Assembly (NCBI RefSeq): GCF_027172205.1
Contig: NC_070619.1
Span: 5,540,459-5,604,458 of the forward strand
Source of the DNA: Podarcis raffonei
Taxonomy: Eukaryota > Chordata > Lepidosauria > Squamata > Lacertidae
Length of the DNA stretch: 64,000 bases
Direction: 5' to 3'
A program made the translations under genes and the position numbers. The notes beneath the pieces were generated by a model that was not told the origin of the DNA, made no database searches, and saw only the letters and a program-made list of their open reading frames with translations. Below, piece by piece: positions 32,186 to 43,884 of the stretch (positions within the stretch are counted from its first letter, which is position 1; each line of letters begins with the position of its first letter).

Positions 32186-32541
32186 CAGTGGTGCCTCGCA
32201 AGACGAAATTAATTCGTTCCGCGAGTTTTGTCGTCTTGCGATTTTTTTGGTCTTGCGAAGCACGGTGTCGGGAAAGTTTTGGAAAAGCTTCAAAAACCTC
32301 AAAAAGCTTTAAAAACCTCAAAAAAGGCTACCACACCGCGTTCTATGAGTTGCTCCTCGAAGTCAAGTCGCAACTGTATTAACGGTGTTAAGAAGAAGGA
32401 AACTAACTTGCAAGACGTTTCCGTCTTGCGAAGCAAGCCCATAGGGAAAATCGCCTTGCGAAGCAGCTCAAAAAAACAAAAAACCCTTTCGTCTAGCGAG
32501 TTTTTTGTCTTGCGAGGCATTCGTCTTGCAAGGTACCACTG
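32186..32541. mobile_element. Tigger-like element (T2), short form
   Basis: CAGTGGTGCCTCGCAAGACG to TCTTGCAAGGTACCACTG with TA flanks; lacks the GC-rich modules of the 9301 copy. Confidence 0.92.
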
Positions 32542-32544
32542 TAA

Positions 32545-33000
32545 TTTTTATTAGTATTTTCCACACAACAACACGGAAAATATCGAAAAATAACAATACA
32601 CAGCACACAAAAACCAACATTCGAAAACTAAAGAAACAACTAAAAACAAAAAAACAAAACACAACAAATACATATCTTGCAATACTATAAACACTAAAAC
32701 AACAACAAGACATTGACTTCCACCAGTCCCACAGCACCTCCTTTATCTCTCATTGTGTCTTCCTGTTTTCCTGATCATCTCTGTCCTAACATCCAGATAT
32801 AAATCCCTCTTTCTTATCCTTTCACTTCACACGGTTATTCCAGACTCAGCCAGATTTCTGCCCTCGAACCTTGACTTTTGAGGTATTCATTTAGGCACTC
32901 CCATTCTCTTTTTACTTCACTTTTTGGTTTTTGTCTTATTATGTCTGTCAATTTGGCTAATTCTAAGTATTCTGTAAGCTTACATAACCACTAATAGTAA
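32545..33000 (-). mobile_element. L1-type LINE 3' end
   Basis: Antisense L1 3' UTR: TTTTTATTAGTATTTTCCAC tail, A/C-rich stretch and TTTGGCTAATTCTAAGTATT. Confidence 0.5.
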
Positions 33001-33145
33001 TAAAATTTTATTTATATCCCGCCCTCCCAAGCCAAAACCGGGCTCAGAGCGGCTAACAACAATAAAAGTAGCACAACATTCAAAAATCAATTCATTTTAG
33101 AAATCAGTTCAAAATCAAATTAATGGCAAATTAATTGAAGCCATC
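33001..33145 (-). mobile_element. LINE 3' end fragment
   Basis: TTATTTATATCCCGCCCTCC and GCTCAGAGCGGCTAACAAC, a tail block also at 34565. Confidence 0.6.
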
Positions 33146-33154
33146 AGTACGGTA

Positions 33155-33210
<56 letters not shown>
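33155..33210. repeat. (ATT)n microsatellite
   Basis: About 18 ATT units; the tail of the next L2-like LINE. Confidence 0.95.
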
Positions 33211-33211
<1 letters not shown>

Positions 33212-33492
33212 CTGCCCATCTCCCACTCTGCACGGCTCCCAACAGAATATTAACAACATGACCCAACATTTAAAAGCTTCCCTAAGCAGGGCTGCCTTCA
33301 GATGTCTTCTAAAAGTCAGATAGCCATTTATCTCCTTGACATCTGCTGGGAGGGCGTTCCACAGGATGGGTGCCACCACCGAGAAGGCCCTCTGCCTGGT
33401 TCCCTGTAATGTGGCTTCTCGCAGGGAGGGAACCGCCAGAAGGCCCTCGGCGCTGGACCTCAGTGTCCGGGCAGAACGATGTAGGTGGAGAC
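33211..33492 (-). mobile_element. L2-like LINE 3' end
   Basis: The minus strand encodes [37 protein letters not shown] and [16 protein letters not shown]. Confidence 0.92.
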
Positions 33493-34065
33493 TTAGAATC
33501 ATAGAAGAATCATAGAATCATAGAGTTGGAAGAGACCACAAGGGCCATCGAGTCCAACCCCCTGCCAAGCAGGAAACACCATCAGAGCACTCCTGACATA
33601 TGGTTGTCAAGCCTCTGCTTAAAGACCTCCAAAGGAGGAGACTCCACCACACTCCTTGGCAGCAAATTCCACTGTCAAACAGCTCTTACTGTCAGGAAGT
33701 TCTTCCTAATGTTTAGGTGGAATCTTCTTTCTTGTAGTTTGGATCCATTGCTCCGTGTCCGCTTCTCTGGAGCAGCAGAAAACAACCTTTCTCCCTCCTC
33801 TATGTGACATCCTTTTATATATTTGAACATGGCTATCATATCACCCCTTAACCTCCTCTTCTCCAGGCTAAACATGCCCAGCTCCCTTAGCCGTTCCTCA
33901 TAAGGCATCGTTTCCAGGCCTTTGACCATTTTGGTTGCCCTCCTCTGGACACGTTCCAGTTTGTCAGTGTCCTCCTTGAACTGTGGTGCCCAGAACTGGA
34001 CACAGTACTCCAGGTGAGGTCTGACCAGAGCAGAATACAGGGGCACTATTACAGTGGCACTTGAA
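33493..34065 (-). mobile_element. CR1 LINE 3' end
   Basis: Starts with the antisense tail ATCATAGAATCATAGAGTTG and encodes the CR1 RT end, about as well preserved as the 3422 copy. Confidence 0.95.
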
Positions 34066-34228
34066 CTGTTGGTCTTTTGTATGCCACTTTCAAAGCAAGC
34101 TATACATTTCAGACAGTAATTTAACATGGTTTTCTAACAGTTCTTTTTGAAATATTGATATTTCACGACTGAAACCTTTCTTCTTATCTGTCTTAAAAGT
34201 ATCATTTAGTTGGTGAAACCCTAAGTCA

Positions 34229-34482
34229 TGGGTAGGCAACCTTAGACCCGGGGGCCCGATCCGGCCCAATTGCCTTCTAAATCCGGCCCGCGGACAGTCC
34301 AGGAATCAGCGTATTTTTACATGGGTAGAACATGTCCTTTTACGTATTTAAAATGCATCTCTGGGTTATTTGTGGGACATAGGAATTCGTTCTTTTTCTT
34401 TTCTTTCTTCAAAATATAGTCTGGCCCCCCACAAGGTCTGAGGGACAGTGGACCGGCCCCCTGCTGAAAAAATTCACTGACC
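34229..34482. mobile_element. hAT-like non-autonomous element
   Basis: GGGTAGGCAACCTTAG and CCCGATCCGGCCC left, CTGAAAAAATTCACTGACCC right. The same family appears inverted at 55485-55735 and as a fragment at 52286. Confidence 0.65.
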
Positions 34483-34554
34483 CTAATTTCTTGACCAGTC
34501 TCATTTGCCTTTGGACAGAGGCCTTGGGTGTGTTGTTGCTTTTCTTTCTATCTT

Positions 34555-34690
34555 TAATAATAATAATAATTTTTATTTATACCCTGCCCTCCCCAGCCAA
34601 GACTGGGCTCAGGGCGGCTAACACCAGGTACAAACAATTGAATAAAATACAACTTAAAAAAAAAAAAAAGATTAAGTACAACATTAAAAT
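34555..34690 (-). mobile_element. LINE 3' end fragment
   Basis: TTTTTATTTATACCCTGCCC and GGGCTCAGGGCGGCTAACAC. Confidence 0.6.
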
Positions 34691-34734
34691 AGAGCCTCAT
34701 TTCAGTAGAAACTCAAATCAAAAACTTTTCGGGG

Positions 34735-35270
34735 GTGAAAACGTCAAATCTTTATAACCGGGAGGAGGAATGGATTTGTTTTCAGACTGCATTCCTAGTG
34801 AATCTCCTCAGAGGTTTTGAGAAAGGAGGCAGATTGGTGAAGATGAATGATGCTAAGACTGTTTTGATGTATGGAAGTGATGTTATATGGAAAACGTCTG
34901 GATATGGCTCTTGGATAAAAAAATAATATCCACGCAGGATTACAAACTGTTCTAACCAGCTTGTGGAGACTATCAGAGGTCACAAAGAGAAAGGAAAAAT
35001 ATATGAAAATAATAAGAAGAGATGTGGAAAAACAATAAGAAAGGACTGGATAGTACTGTGAACATCATATGGTCAGATTTGTGGACATTAAAGCAGTAAT
35101 AAGAAGCAAGAAGACGATTGGATCCCCTTCGGAACTTGAAATATGGGTACCCCCAACAAAAATTTAAAATTCGGCTTTGTAATTTGGAATTTATGTAATT
35201 TGGTTTGATTTGATGTGATTGGTCGGTTAATAAAAATTATTCTTAAAAAAAAGAAAACGTCAAATCTTCA
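34735..35270 (+). mobile_element. L1-type LINE 3' UTR
   Basis: A-rich sense sequence ending ATTGGTCGGTTAATAAAAAT and a poly-A-like run. Confidence 0.5.
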
Positions 35271-35854
35271 CCAAGACTGGTCCTAGGTGGGCCAGAAAAA
35301 AGCCAGGGAAATCCCCAAATAGGAGTTCCATCACAGAAGGAGAAAGGGAAAAGGAAAGAGGCGGACTTCTCCGAAGTTTGCCCGGTGGCGTTTTGCTGGA
35401 GGGTGTGAGCAGGAATGCTCTCGCCAACAGGTGCTGCTATTCTTAGCCTGGATGGTCAGGTGAGGCTTTTGGGGTTATTTCAGGAGTCCCCCGTCCCAAA
35501 AAGGAGCAGCCGGTCAGCCGGCTGGCCTCAAAAGAGCCTCAACCACCTTCTCTCAGGGATGCACCCACTGCTTTTTGAAGCCTTTATGAAAAGCTTCAAT
35601 GTGTTGGGAAACGCCTTGAGTGAAGAAACAGCGCCTGGGTAAACAAAGCCTTGAAAAGTCCTGAAGTCTTCCTTTGTGCCAGAAACAGATACATCTTGTA
35701 CTTCTCGGCCAGCCAGTGGTTTTGGTAGACAAGTGGACATCACCCCCTAAATGCCCATTTTGGCTTAAGAGAGGACTCTTCTCCTCACTCCCAGACCCTG
35801 TGGTCGGCTAGACAGCCAAACACACACACACACACATACCCAGGACAGGACAAG

Positions 35855-36115
35855 AAGAAGATGAAGAGTTTGGATTTGATATCCCGCTTTATCACTACCC
35901 AAAGGAGTCTCAAAGCGGCTAACATTCTCCTTTCCCTTCCTGCCCCACAACAAACACTCTGTGAGGTGAGTGGGGCTGAGAGACTTCAAAGAAGTGTGAC
36001 TGGCCCATGGTCAACCAGCAGCTGCATGTGGAGGAGCGGGGAAGCGAACTCGGTTCCCCAGATTACGAGACTACCACTCTTAACCACTACACCACACTGG
36101 GCCGGCTGAGAGCAC
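35855..36115. repeat. Unclassified interspersed repeat
   Basis: GATGAAGAGTTTGGATTTGA through CTTAACCACTACACCACACT, a structure typical of reptilian repeats with an antisense tRNA-like end. Confidence 0.55.
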
Positions 36116-36129
36116 CCAATTTCACTCTA

Positions 36130-36346
36130 CAGTGGTACCCCGGGTTACAGACGCTTCAGGTTACAGACTCCGTTAACCCAGAAATAGGACCTCGGGTTAA
36201 GAACTTTGCTTCAGGATGAGAACAGAAATCGCGCGGTGGCAGCAGGAGGAGGCCCCATTAGCTAAAGTGGTGCTTCAGGTTACGAACAGTTTCAGGTTAA
36301 GAACGGACCTCCAGAACAAATTAAGTTCTTAAGCCGATGTACCACT
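36130..36346. mobile_element. Tigger/mariner-like MITE (T1)
   Basis: CAGTGGTACCCCGGGTTA to GCCGATGTACCACTG with TA flanks. Confidence 0.9.
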
Positions 36347-36392
36347 GTACATTGGAAGTGGCATTGTACCACTTTAACGGCCCTGCCTTCGG

Positions 36393-36475
36393 AAGAAGAA
36401 GAAGAAGAAGAAGAAGAAGAAGAAGAAGAAGAAGAAGAAGAAGAAGAAGAAGAAGAAGAAGAAGAAGAAGAAGAA
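36393..36475. repeat. (GAA)n microsatellite, about 27 units
   Basis: Uninterrupted AGAAGA units; it sits where sibling LINE copies have an ATT tail. Confidence 0.97.
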
Positions 36476-36955
36476 TTTATTATTTGTACCCCACCCATGT
36501 GGCTGGATTTCCCCAGCCATTCTGGGAGGCTTCCAACCAAATATTAAAAATGCAATAAAACGTCAAACATTAAAAACTTCCCTAAACAGGGCTGCCTTCA
36601 GATGTCTTCTAAAAGTCAGAGAGTTGTTTATTTCCTTGACATCTGGTGGGAGGGCGTTCCACAGGGCAGGCGCCACCACCGAGAAGGCCCTCTGCCCAGT
36701 TCCCTGTAACTTTGCTTCTCGCAGGGAGGGAACCGCCAGAAGGCCCTCGGAGCTGGACCTCAGTGTCCGGGCTGGACGATGGGGGTGGAGACGCTCCTTC
36801 AGGTATACTGGACCGAGGCCATTTAGGGCTTTCAAGGTCAGCACCAACACTTTGAATTGTGCTCGGAAACATACTAGGAGCCAGTGTAGGTCTTTCAGGT
36901 CTGGTGTTATGTGGTCTCAGCGGCCGCTCCCAGTCACCAGTCTAGCTGCCGGAAG
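36476..36955 (-). mobile_element. L2-like LINE 3' end
   Basis: The minus strand encodes LVLTLKALNGLGPVYLKERL and RAFSVVAPALWNALPPDVK. Confidence 0.93.
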
Positions 36956-37147
36956 GAACAAAATATAGTCTTTGTTGGAATATTTTAATATGTCTTACTG
37001 GAAATCTGTAAAAACACCTGTGTCAGTAATGAAACTGAACCATTTGAAAGCTCTGAGGTGTACAGGAGTGTCTAAATAATGAGGGCACAGAAAAGAATAA
37101 TAATTACTTTTTAAAATATGGAAATGATTGGTTGGGAAGGGAAAGGG

Positions 37148-37206
37148 GAAGGAAGGAAGGAAGGAAGGAAGGAAGGAAGGAAGGAAGGAAGGAAGGAAGG
37201 AAGGAC
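37148..37206. repeat. (GGAA)n microsatellite
   Basis: About 14 GGAA units. Confidence 0.97.
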
Positions 37207-37859
37207 AGGCATTGGGCTAGGAAGGACAAGAAGAAAACATTTAAAAGGTGCACCAATCTTAATCCCACTTTTGGAGACAACAAACAAACTGAAGCACACC
37301 CATCCTTCGAAATTTGCACTTGACTTCTCCAAATTTTGCACCGTTATTCCTCCAGCCAAGTAATGTGTAAAAAAAAAAGGTATATACTGGGGTGGCATGT
37401 GCTGCAAGAAAAGGATATTATTTGGTGATAATAACATTCAAAATTATATGTGCGGGAATTCTTTGCCCCCCCCCCCAAAAAAAAGAAAAAAAAGTTATAT
37501 TGGGAAGAACTGCATGCTTCAGTTAACTAAGACAATTACGGGTTTTCACGCTGCTAACCTTCTTCCCAACAATCACTGGAATGCTTTTAATGATATTATT
37601 AAAGTCACACGATGTTCATCTTAAGTCCTTCTGAGGGTGTATCGGGGTGCCTAGACTTATTGAAGCGCAAACAGCAGCAATGCCAGCAAAACATTGGAGT
37701 GGAACAACCATTTCACCAAAGGATGCTAAACAATGCACAAAAGGGACATTTAGGCTTAAAAGCAAACAGCAAAGCAGAAGAAGCCTTTTTCTTCTGTGAC
37801 TGAGATAGTCAGGAATCTTACAGAGGTGGATTTAGGGGAGTACGATACGTAATGGAAGT

Positions 37860-38493
37860 TTATATATATAATTTTTATTAAATTTTCTGTTTTACAATTT
37901 AAAGTACTCATTTCTACATCCTTAAGGTATCGATGACTTCCCTTCTTCTCTTTCCATGGTTCATTTTTCATATCCATAAATCCCTGCATATTTTACAAAA
38001 GCTATACCATTCTGTATTCCATTACTGCATCCATCAAAACTTATTTACACTGTTGAATTTATCATAATGCTGCCAGCATTTTCAGCTGTACACAGTTATT
38101 TCCCATATATTCAAAAAATGTTTTCCAATCTTCTCCAATTATGTTCTTCTTCTTCTCTCATTCTATATGTTAAGTCTGCCAGCTGCACATATTCTGTCAA
38201 GTTGCCATTCTTCTTCAGTTGGGACCTCGCTTGTTTTCCATTTTTGAGCTAACAAAACACGGGCCACAGTAGTAGCACACATAAATAACCTTTCTTGACA
38301 CCTGGGAATTTCCGTCTGAATTATTCCCAACAGAAAGGACTCTGGGTTTTTTGGGAAAGTGCTTTTAAACATTTTTTTCAATTCATTATGGATCATTTTA
38401 CCCTTTTACAGGTCCACCACATATGAAAGTTCCCTCAGCCTCTTTGCATCTCCAGCATTTATCTTATTCAGTTTTATATATCTTAGCAAGCCT
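37860..38493 (-). mobile_element. L1-type LINE 3' end, right part
   Basis: The minus strand encodes FLLGIIQTEIPRCQERLFMC and ARVLLAQKWKTSEVPTEEEW. The 3' UTR runs to TATATAATTTTTATTAAATT near 37870. Split from 38848 by a SINE. Confidence 0.9.
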
Positions 38494-38847
38494 AGGTAAA
38501 GGTAAAGGGACCCCTGACCATTAGGTCCAGTCGTGGCCAACTCTGGGGTTGCGGCGCTCATCTCGCTTTACTGGCCGAGGGAGCCAGCGTACAGCTTCCG
38601 GGTCATGTGGCCAGCATGACTAAGCCGCTTCTGGCGAACCAGAGCAGCGCACAGAAACGCCATTTACCTTCCCGCTGGAGCGGTACCTATTTATCTACTT
38701 GCACTGGTGTGTTTTCGAACTGCTAGGTTGGCAGGAGCAGGGACCGAGCAACGGGAGCTCACCCTGTCGCGGGTATTCGAACCGCCAACCTTCTGATTGG
38801 CAAGTCCTAGGCTCTGTGGTTTAACCCACAGCGCCACGCGCATCCCC
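38494..38847 (-). mobile_element. Sauria SINE, subfamily B
   Basis: Antisense copy flanked by CTTAGCAAGCC. Confidence 0.94.
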
Positions 38848-38960
38848 TTAGCAAGCCAACTTGGCATTAAATACCATCTGTAAATCATTTTCAAGTAGTT
38901 CTCCTTTGAAGAATAACACGCTGTGAACTTCAAGTCACTTTTCCTCTGGGAAAAACTCTG
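38848..38960 (-). mobile_element. L1-type LINE, left part
   Basis: Continuation of the ORF2 end beyond the SINE (AKWHLMLYRWYLM-type). Confidence 0.6.
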
Positions 38961-39214
38961 GAAAAGCGATGCATAATGGAAGTTGAGAGGCAGAGTACCA
39001 CCGAATTTTGGCGCTGCTGAAATCGGAGACCCCGGGGGCCGCCGCTGACTGTTCCATAACAAAGGCATCATAATTCCCTACATTTCAGTGTAATTGGAAC
39101 AGGTGCAACTCTTTGCATTTCTTCTTGGGCCCCGAAAAGCCAGACTTCCATACACAAGCAGTGAAACATGAAATATTTAGCCTGATAGAACCAACCTGCT
39201 TAAGTCTCATGAAC

Positions 39215-39330
39215 GCATGGAGGGGTTAATACTGTCCTATCTCCTCTCAGTCTCTTCTTTTCCAGGCTAAACATCCCCAGCTCCTTCAACCGTTCCTCAT
39301 CAGGCTTGGTTTCGAGACCCTTGATCAGGG
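39215..39330 (-). mobile_element. CR1 LINE fragment
   Basis: The minus strand encodes [20 protein letters not shown] and [11 protein letters not shown]. Confidence 0.85.
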
Positions 39331-39899
39331 CAGTCTTAAGCATATGCGGCGCCGGGGTGCAAAAATCCGCCCCCCCGATTACCCAGAGTTGTTGACTTTG
39401 GGGGGGCAGCGCGCTCTGGGCCAGCCGTCGAGGTGCGCAGGCAGGGCAGAGTAGGGCACAGAGGGGCACGAGGCGGCGGTGATAGGCCGGGCACCTCGTC
39501 GGGTGGGCAGCTAGTAGTTAGTAGAGAATATATAATAGAACAACGGCATCACTCAAACCATACGAACAAGCCAATCAAAGTTCATATGTAGGAATGAATT
39601 TTATTATTACGGTCACAGACCAGTTCCGGCTCACTTACAATATCAGGAAAATCATAAAACACAACAGGAATACATGGAATTGCAATTGGGTATAGCAGAG
39701 ACAATTCAGATAAAGCGGCAGTTAAAAATATATATTAAATCTTGATCGCTAAAATATAACCTAGAATTGTCAAAGTTCATACGTACACTATTACAGGGGA
39801 TCTGATTATCTCATGCTCTAATGTACTATTTCAGACATGTGGTTTATAGACTTACGTATGTGTTTGCCTTGTAAATTATATGAACATTTATTTGATATT

Positions 39900-40530
39900 T
39901 GAGGCCTTGGCATTCTTAGAACAAGCCTGAAGGACCAGCTCCATAACCCTGTATCAGGACCACCACCACCCCACAAACACATGTGAGTTCCTTTTCAATC
40001 ACTCCCTTCCGCACAAAGGAGGTTTCTTCCAGACACAATGTCAAGCCACAAACGTCTCCGCTTCCTGGCCTCTCCATCATCAACAAATTTAAGTTTGTCC
40101 GGCGACACCAAATATTAGCCCGGGGCGTGCGTTCCTGCGTCAACTCACTGGGCTCCTTGTGCACGGCACATTCTTTCGGGAGGAATCAGTGGGGAGCGTG
40201 GCGAACAGGGGCAAGAATAATAATAATACGGAGGGGAGTGATGAGCTGTTTCCTTGAGGGGCTCTGGCCAAATATTGACTGGAGTCTTTATTTAGCCGGA
40301 GTCCAGAAAGCAGCAATTTGGCTCCACTTCCTCGTCAGAGTTTGCCAACCTTTTTCCACCGGGAGACGACACTGGCAATGGAAAGGAAATTTACCAGGCC
40401 GTGACCCTGCTTGAATGCCAGGGCTTGGCACATTAAATAAGTTGGAGTTCTTGCTATTAAATATACCAAGAAGCACACCAAGAACTCAGGCCAATGTAAG
40501 TTTCAATAGTCGGAGTGGTCGCTACTCACA
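39900..40530 (-). mobile_element. Possible LTR retroelement fossil (LTR plus leader)
   Basis: On the minus strand an AATAAAGACTCC polyadenylation-like signal (about 40291) is followed by CGGGCTAATATTTGGTGTCG, which looks like an LTR end next to a leader or primer site. Old and incomplete. No partner LTR seen in the window. Confidence 0.4.
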
Positions 40531-40762
40531 TGTCAATAGTAAATAGTAACAAAAACTAATCCGTTCAAAAGTATGTATTCTGACAAGAATTACAAACTCA
40601 AGTACAGATTACAAGAGAAAAAGAGAAAATCTTTGCAAGGAATTATTGTGTTATTGTGTTATACATATCTTTATGAGTTTGAGTCTGTAATCTCTGTTAG
40701 ATTTTCTCTTTTTCACTGGACAATAATGCACAGAAAAGCTCAAGATACACTTTGATCTATGG

Positions 40763-41112
40763 GGGACGCGGGTGGCGCTGTGGGTTAAACCACAGAGCCT
40801 AGGATTTGCTGATCAGAAGGTCGGCGGTTCGAATCCCCGTGACGGGGTGAGCTCCCGTTGCTCGGTCCCTGCTCCTGCCAACCTAGAAGTTCGAAAGCAT
40901 GTCAAAGTGCAAGTAGATCAATAGGTACCACTCCAGCGGGAAGGTAAACGGTGTTTCCGTGCGCTGCTCTGGTTCGCCAGAAGCGGCTTAGTCCTGCTGG
41001 CCACATGACCCGGAAGCTGTACGCCGGCTCCCTCGGCCAATAAAGCGAGATGAGCGCCGCAACCCCAGAGTCGGCCACGACTGGACCTAATGGTCAGGGG
41101 TACCTTTACTTT
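40763..41112 (+). mobile_element. Sauria SINE, subfamily B
   Basis: Sense copy flanked by ACACTTTGATCT duplications, about 200 bp upstream of the lysyl oxidase CpG island. Confidence 0.94.
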
Positions 41113-41309
41113 ACACTTTGATCTCCCTGAGAAACGTAGAAAATAACAGGATACATTTATCCGAAAGTCTTCAAACTTACACAACCCTTTAACTGATGAA
41201 GGTGAATACATGGAAACAGGGCCCTGATCCATAACTGGCTTCTGGCTTCTGCTCTGTGATTGAAACTGAGTCTCCATCTGAGAGCTGGTAAATTATAAGG
41301 ATCAACGTT

Positions 41310-42260
41310 ATTGTCGAGTGAAAAGGAGGAGGAGGAGGAGGAGGCGAGCCCGCGGGGAGGGCGCTGTCCATGGTGCGCCTCCCTCCGCTCCTCCGGTTGG
41401 ACGGCTGCCTGGGAAAAGTGGGTGGGGAGCGTTTGCTAGCGCCTCCACCTTCTCCCCGCAGCCCCGGGTGCGCATTCCTGGCTTGGCTGCTCGGTGCGCT
41501 CGCCATGGCCGCGGAAGGGCGCCCCTCGACGGCGCTGTCGTGCCTGCTGCTCCTGCCGCCGCTGCTGCTGCTGCTGCTGGCGGCGCGCCCCGACGGCGCG
41601 GACGGCCAGCATCCCTGGAGGCAGCAGATCCGCTGGGAGAGCGGAGGCAGGCTCTTCAGCCTCTTCAACAGCGCCGCCCGCTTGCGGCCGCCCCGTCGGG
41701 GTCCCGCCGGCGACCACCACCAGCCCCAGAGCCTCTACCTCAGCATCGCCGCGCGCCCCCGGACCGCGGCTCCCGGGCGCGTCCCGCGGGCCGGACCCGT
41801 CGCCCTCCAGGCCACCCGGGGCTTCCCCAGCTGGGGGGAAGAAGGCTCCGGGATGGGGGTCCGCGCCGTCGAGGCCAGCCGGGGAGACGCGGACAGGGGT
41901 CCCCGAGGGCGCAATGACTCGGCTCCCGGGACCCCTTCTCCAAGCCGGCTGCAGGAGCAGCAGCAGGTCACCCCAGGGGCTGATCGAGGGAGCGGCCCGG
42001 CTGGTAGCTGGCCTCCGATGGGGGGCAACGAGATTCAGGGGGACCCCGTCCCCGAGGAAGAGGGATCCCAGACGCCCTTCAGCGCCTCGACCCGGGACGA
42101 CCCGCGAAACCCCTTCCAGCGGTGGAATAGCATCTTCTACGACGTCTACCCCGGCGCCAGGCAGCGCCCCTCGACGGCAAGCACCCCCAACCGGAGGCCG
42201 GGTTATGGGACCCGATTCTTTCATCATGGTGAGCTGGTTGGGGAGTATTGGGGGGGGGTG
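41310..42260 (+). promoter_or_regulatory. GC/CpG-rich promoter and first-exon region of the lysyl oxidase gene
   Basis: A sharp CpG-rich island in an otherwise AT-rich window. It spans a GGA microsatellite at 41323-41345 and the whole first coding exon. A TTATAAG at about 41295 may be a TATA box. The boundaries are judged by eye. Confidence 0.55.
41505..42228 (+). CDS. Lysyl oxidase exon 1 (signal peptide and propeptide)
   Basis: 241 residues plus one base before GTGAGC. Holds the Leu-rich signal peptide, an Arg/Pro/Gly-rich propeptide with one N-glycosylation sequon (NDS at 137), and the DDPRNPF segment at 198-204. That segment aligns with the BMP1 cleavage region of LOX, but Arg197 stands where LOX has Gly. 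Confidence 0.92.
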
Positions 42261-43709
42261 ATGGGGCAAAGAACCCTAAATATTAAGAGTTGTAGAGTTG
42301 GGCCATTTAGTCCAGCAGGAATCTTTCGCCCAAATTGGGATTCGAACTCAGGACCCTGAGGTTAAGTGTCTCGGGGGGTGGGGCACTGGTGTGGGGGGCA
42401 GAGAGGAGTGAGAGAGCACCTGCTTTGCCCAAGGAAGTTCCCCAAAGGAATCTCCGGGTAGAACTGGGAGATGCTGCCTGCCTGGGAAACTCTAGAGAGT
42501 TGCTCTAGATGCTGCCAGTCAGTGCAGACAACACTAGGTGAAGTGGACCGAAGTGCTGGCACAGCTGCCTGCACATCTGGGATCTGAGCTGATTGTACGT
42601 ACGTGCCACTGTTGTTTTATATTTATCACTTTTCATTGCTTTTTTTAAAAAACAACAATTGTTTTAGATATATATAACTGTTTTACATATGCCATCGTGT
42701 TGTAAACTGCTTTTGGATGTGAGTTTGTAAATCTTTAGGGAACTGGCTGTTTTTAATGAAGTGGCTGGCACTTTTCTTCGTGATCTACCTGTTGGACATG
42801 CCTGGATGGGACTGGTTTTAATGGTTGTAGCTTGCAGGATTTTCTCTTGTAGAGTAACACATACCATGGACAATACAGATTGATATAAAAGTTAGCATAT
42901 TGAAGAATATGCGGTTGTAAATGTTCAAAATGAAACTCCATGGAAGGGGGTGGAGGGGAAGACTTGGAGGAATCTCTGCATATGGATATAAAGGTAAAGG
43001 TAAAGGGACCCCTGACCATTAGGTCTAGTCATGGCCGACTCTGGGGTTGTGGCGCTCATCTCGCTTTATTGGCCGAGGGAGCTGGCGTACAGCTTCCGGG
43101 TCATGTGGCCAGCAGGACTGAGCCATTCCTGGCGAACCAGAGCAGCGCACAGAAACGCCGTTTACCTTCCCGCCGGAGAAGTACCTATTTATCTACTTGC
43201 ACTTTGACGTGCTTTCGAACTGCTAGGTTGGCAGGAGCAGGGACCGAGCAACGGGAGCTCACCCCGTCATTGCGGGGATTCGAACCACCGACCTTCTGAT
43301 CGGCAAGCCCTAGGCTCTGTGGTTTAACCCACAGAGCCACCCGCATATGGATATATATTTGGATTATTGTAACTTTGTATTTGTAAAGACAAATAAAAAT
43401 GTTTGCAAGAAAAAAAGTTAATGGTTGTAGATAGATTAGATGATAGATAGATGATAGATAGATAGATGATAGATAGATGATAGATAGATGATAGATAGAT
43501 GATAGATAGATGATAGATGATAGATAGATGATAGATGATAGATAGATAGATAGATGATAGATATAGATAGATGATATAGATAGATGATATAGATAGATAG
43601 ATAGATGATAGATAGATAGATGATATAGATAGATAGATAGATAGATGATAGATAGATGATAGATAGATGATAGATAGATGATAGATAGATAGATGATAGA
43701 TAGATAGAT

Positions 43710-43756
<47 letters not shown>

Positions 43757-43833
43757 GATAGATGATAGATGATAGATATAGATAGATAGATAGATGATAG
43801 ATAGATAGATATAGATAGATGATAGAGAGAGAT

Positions 43834-43884
<51 letters not shown>

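Noticed and set aside
41370-41504. Upstream in-frame ATG of the lysyl oxidase as the true start
   Set aside because: It would add 45 residues before the signal peptide; 41505 has a strong Kozak context and places the signal peptide at the N-terminus.
41436-42269. Long antisense open frame opposite lysyl oxidase exon 1
   Set aside because: A GC-rich shadow of the real exon; no splice or domain support.
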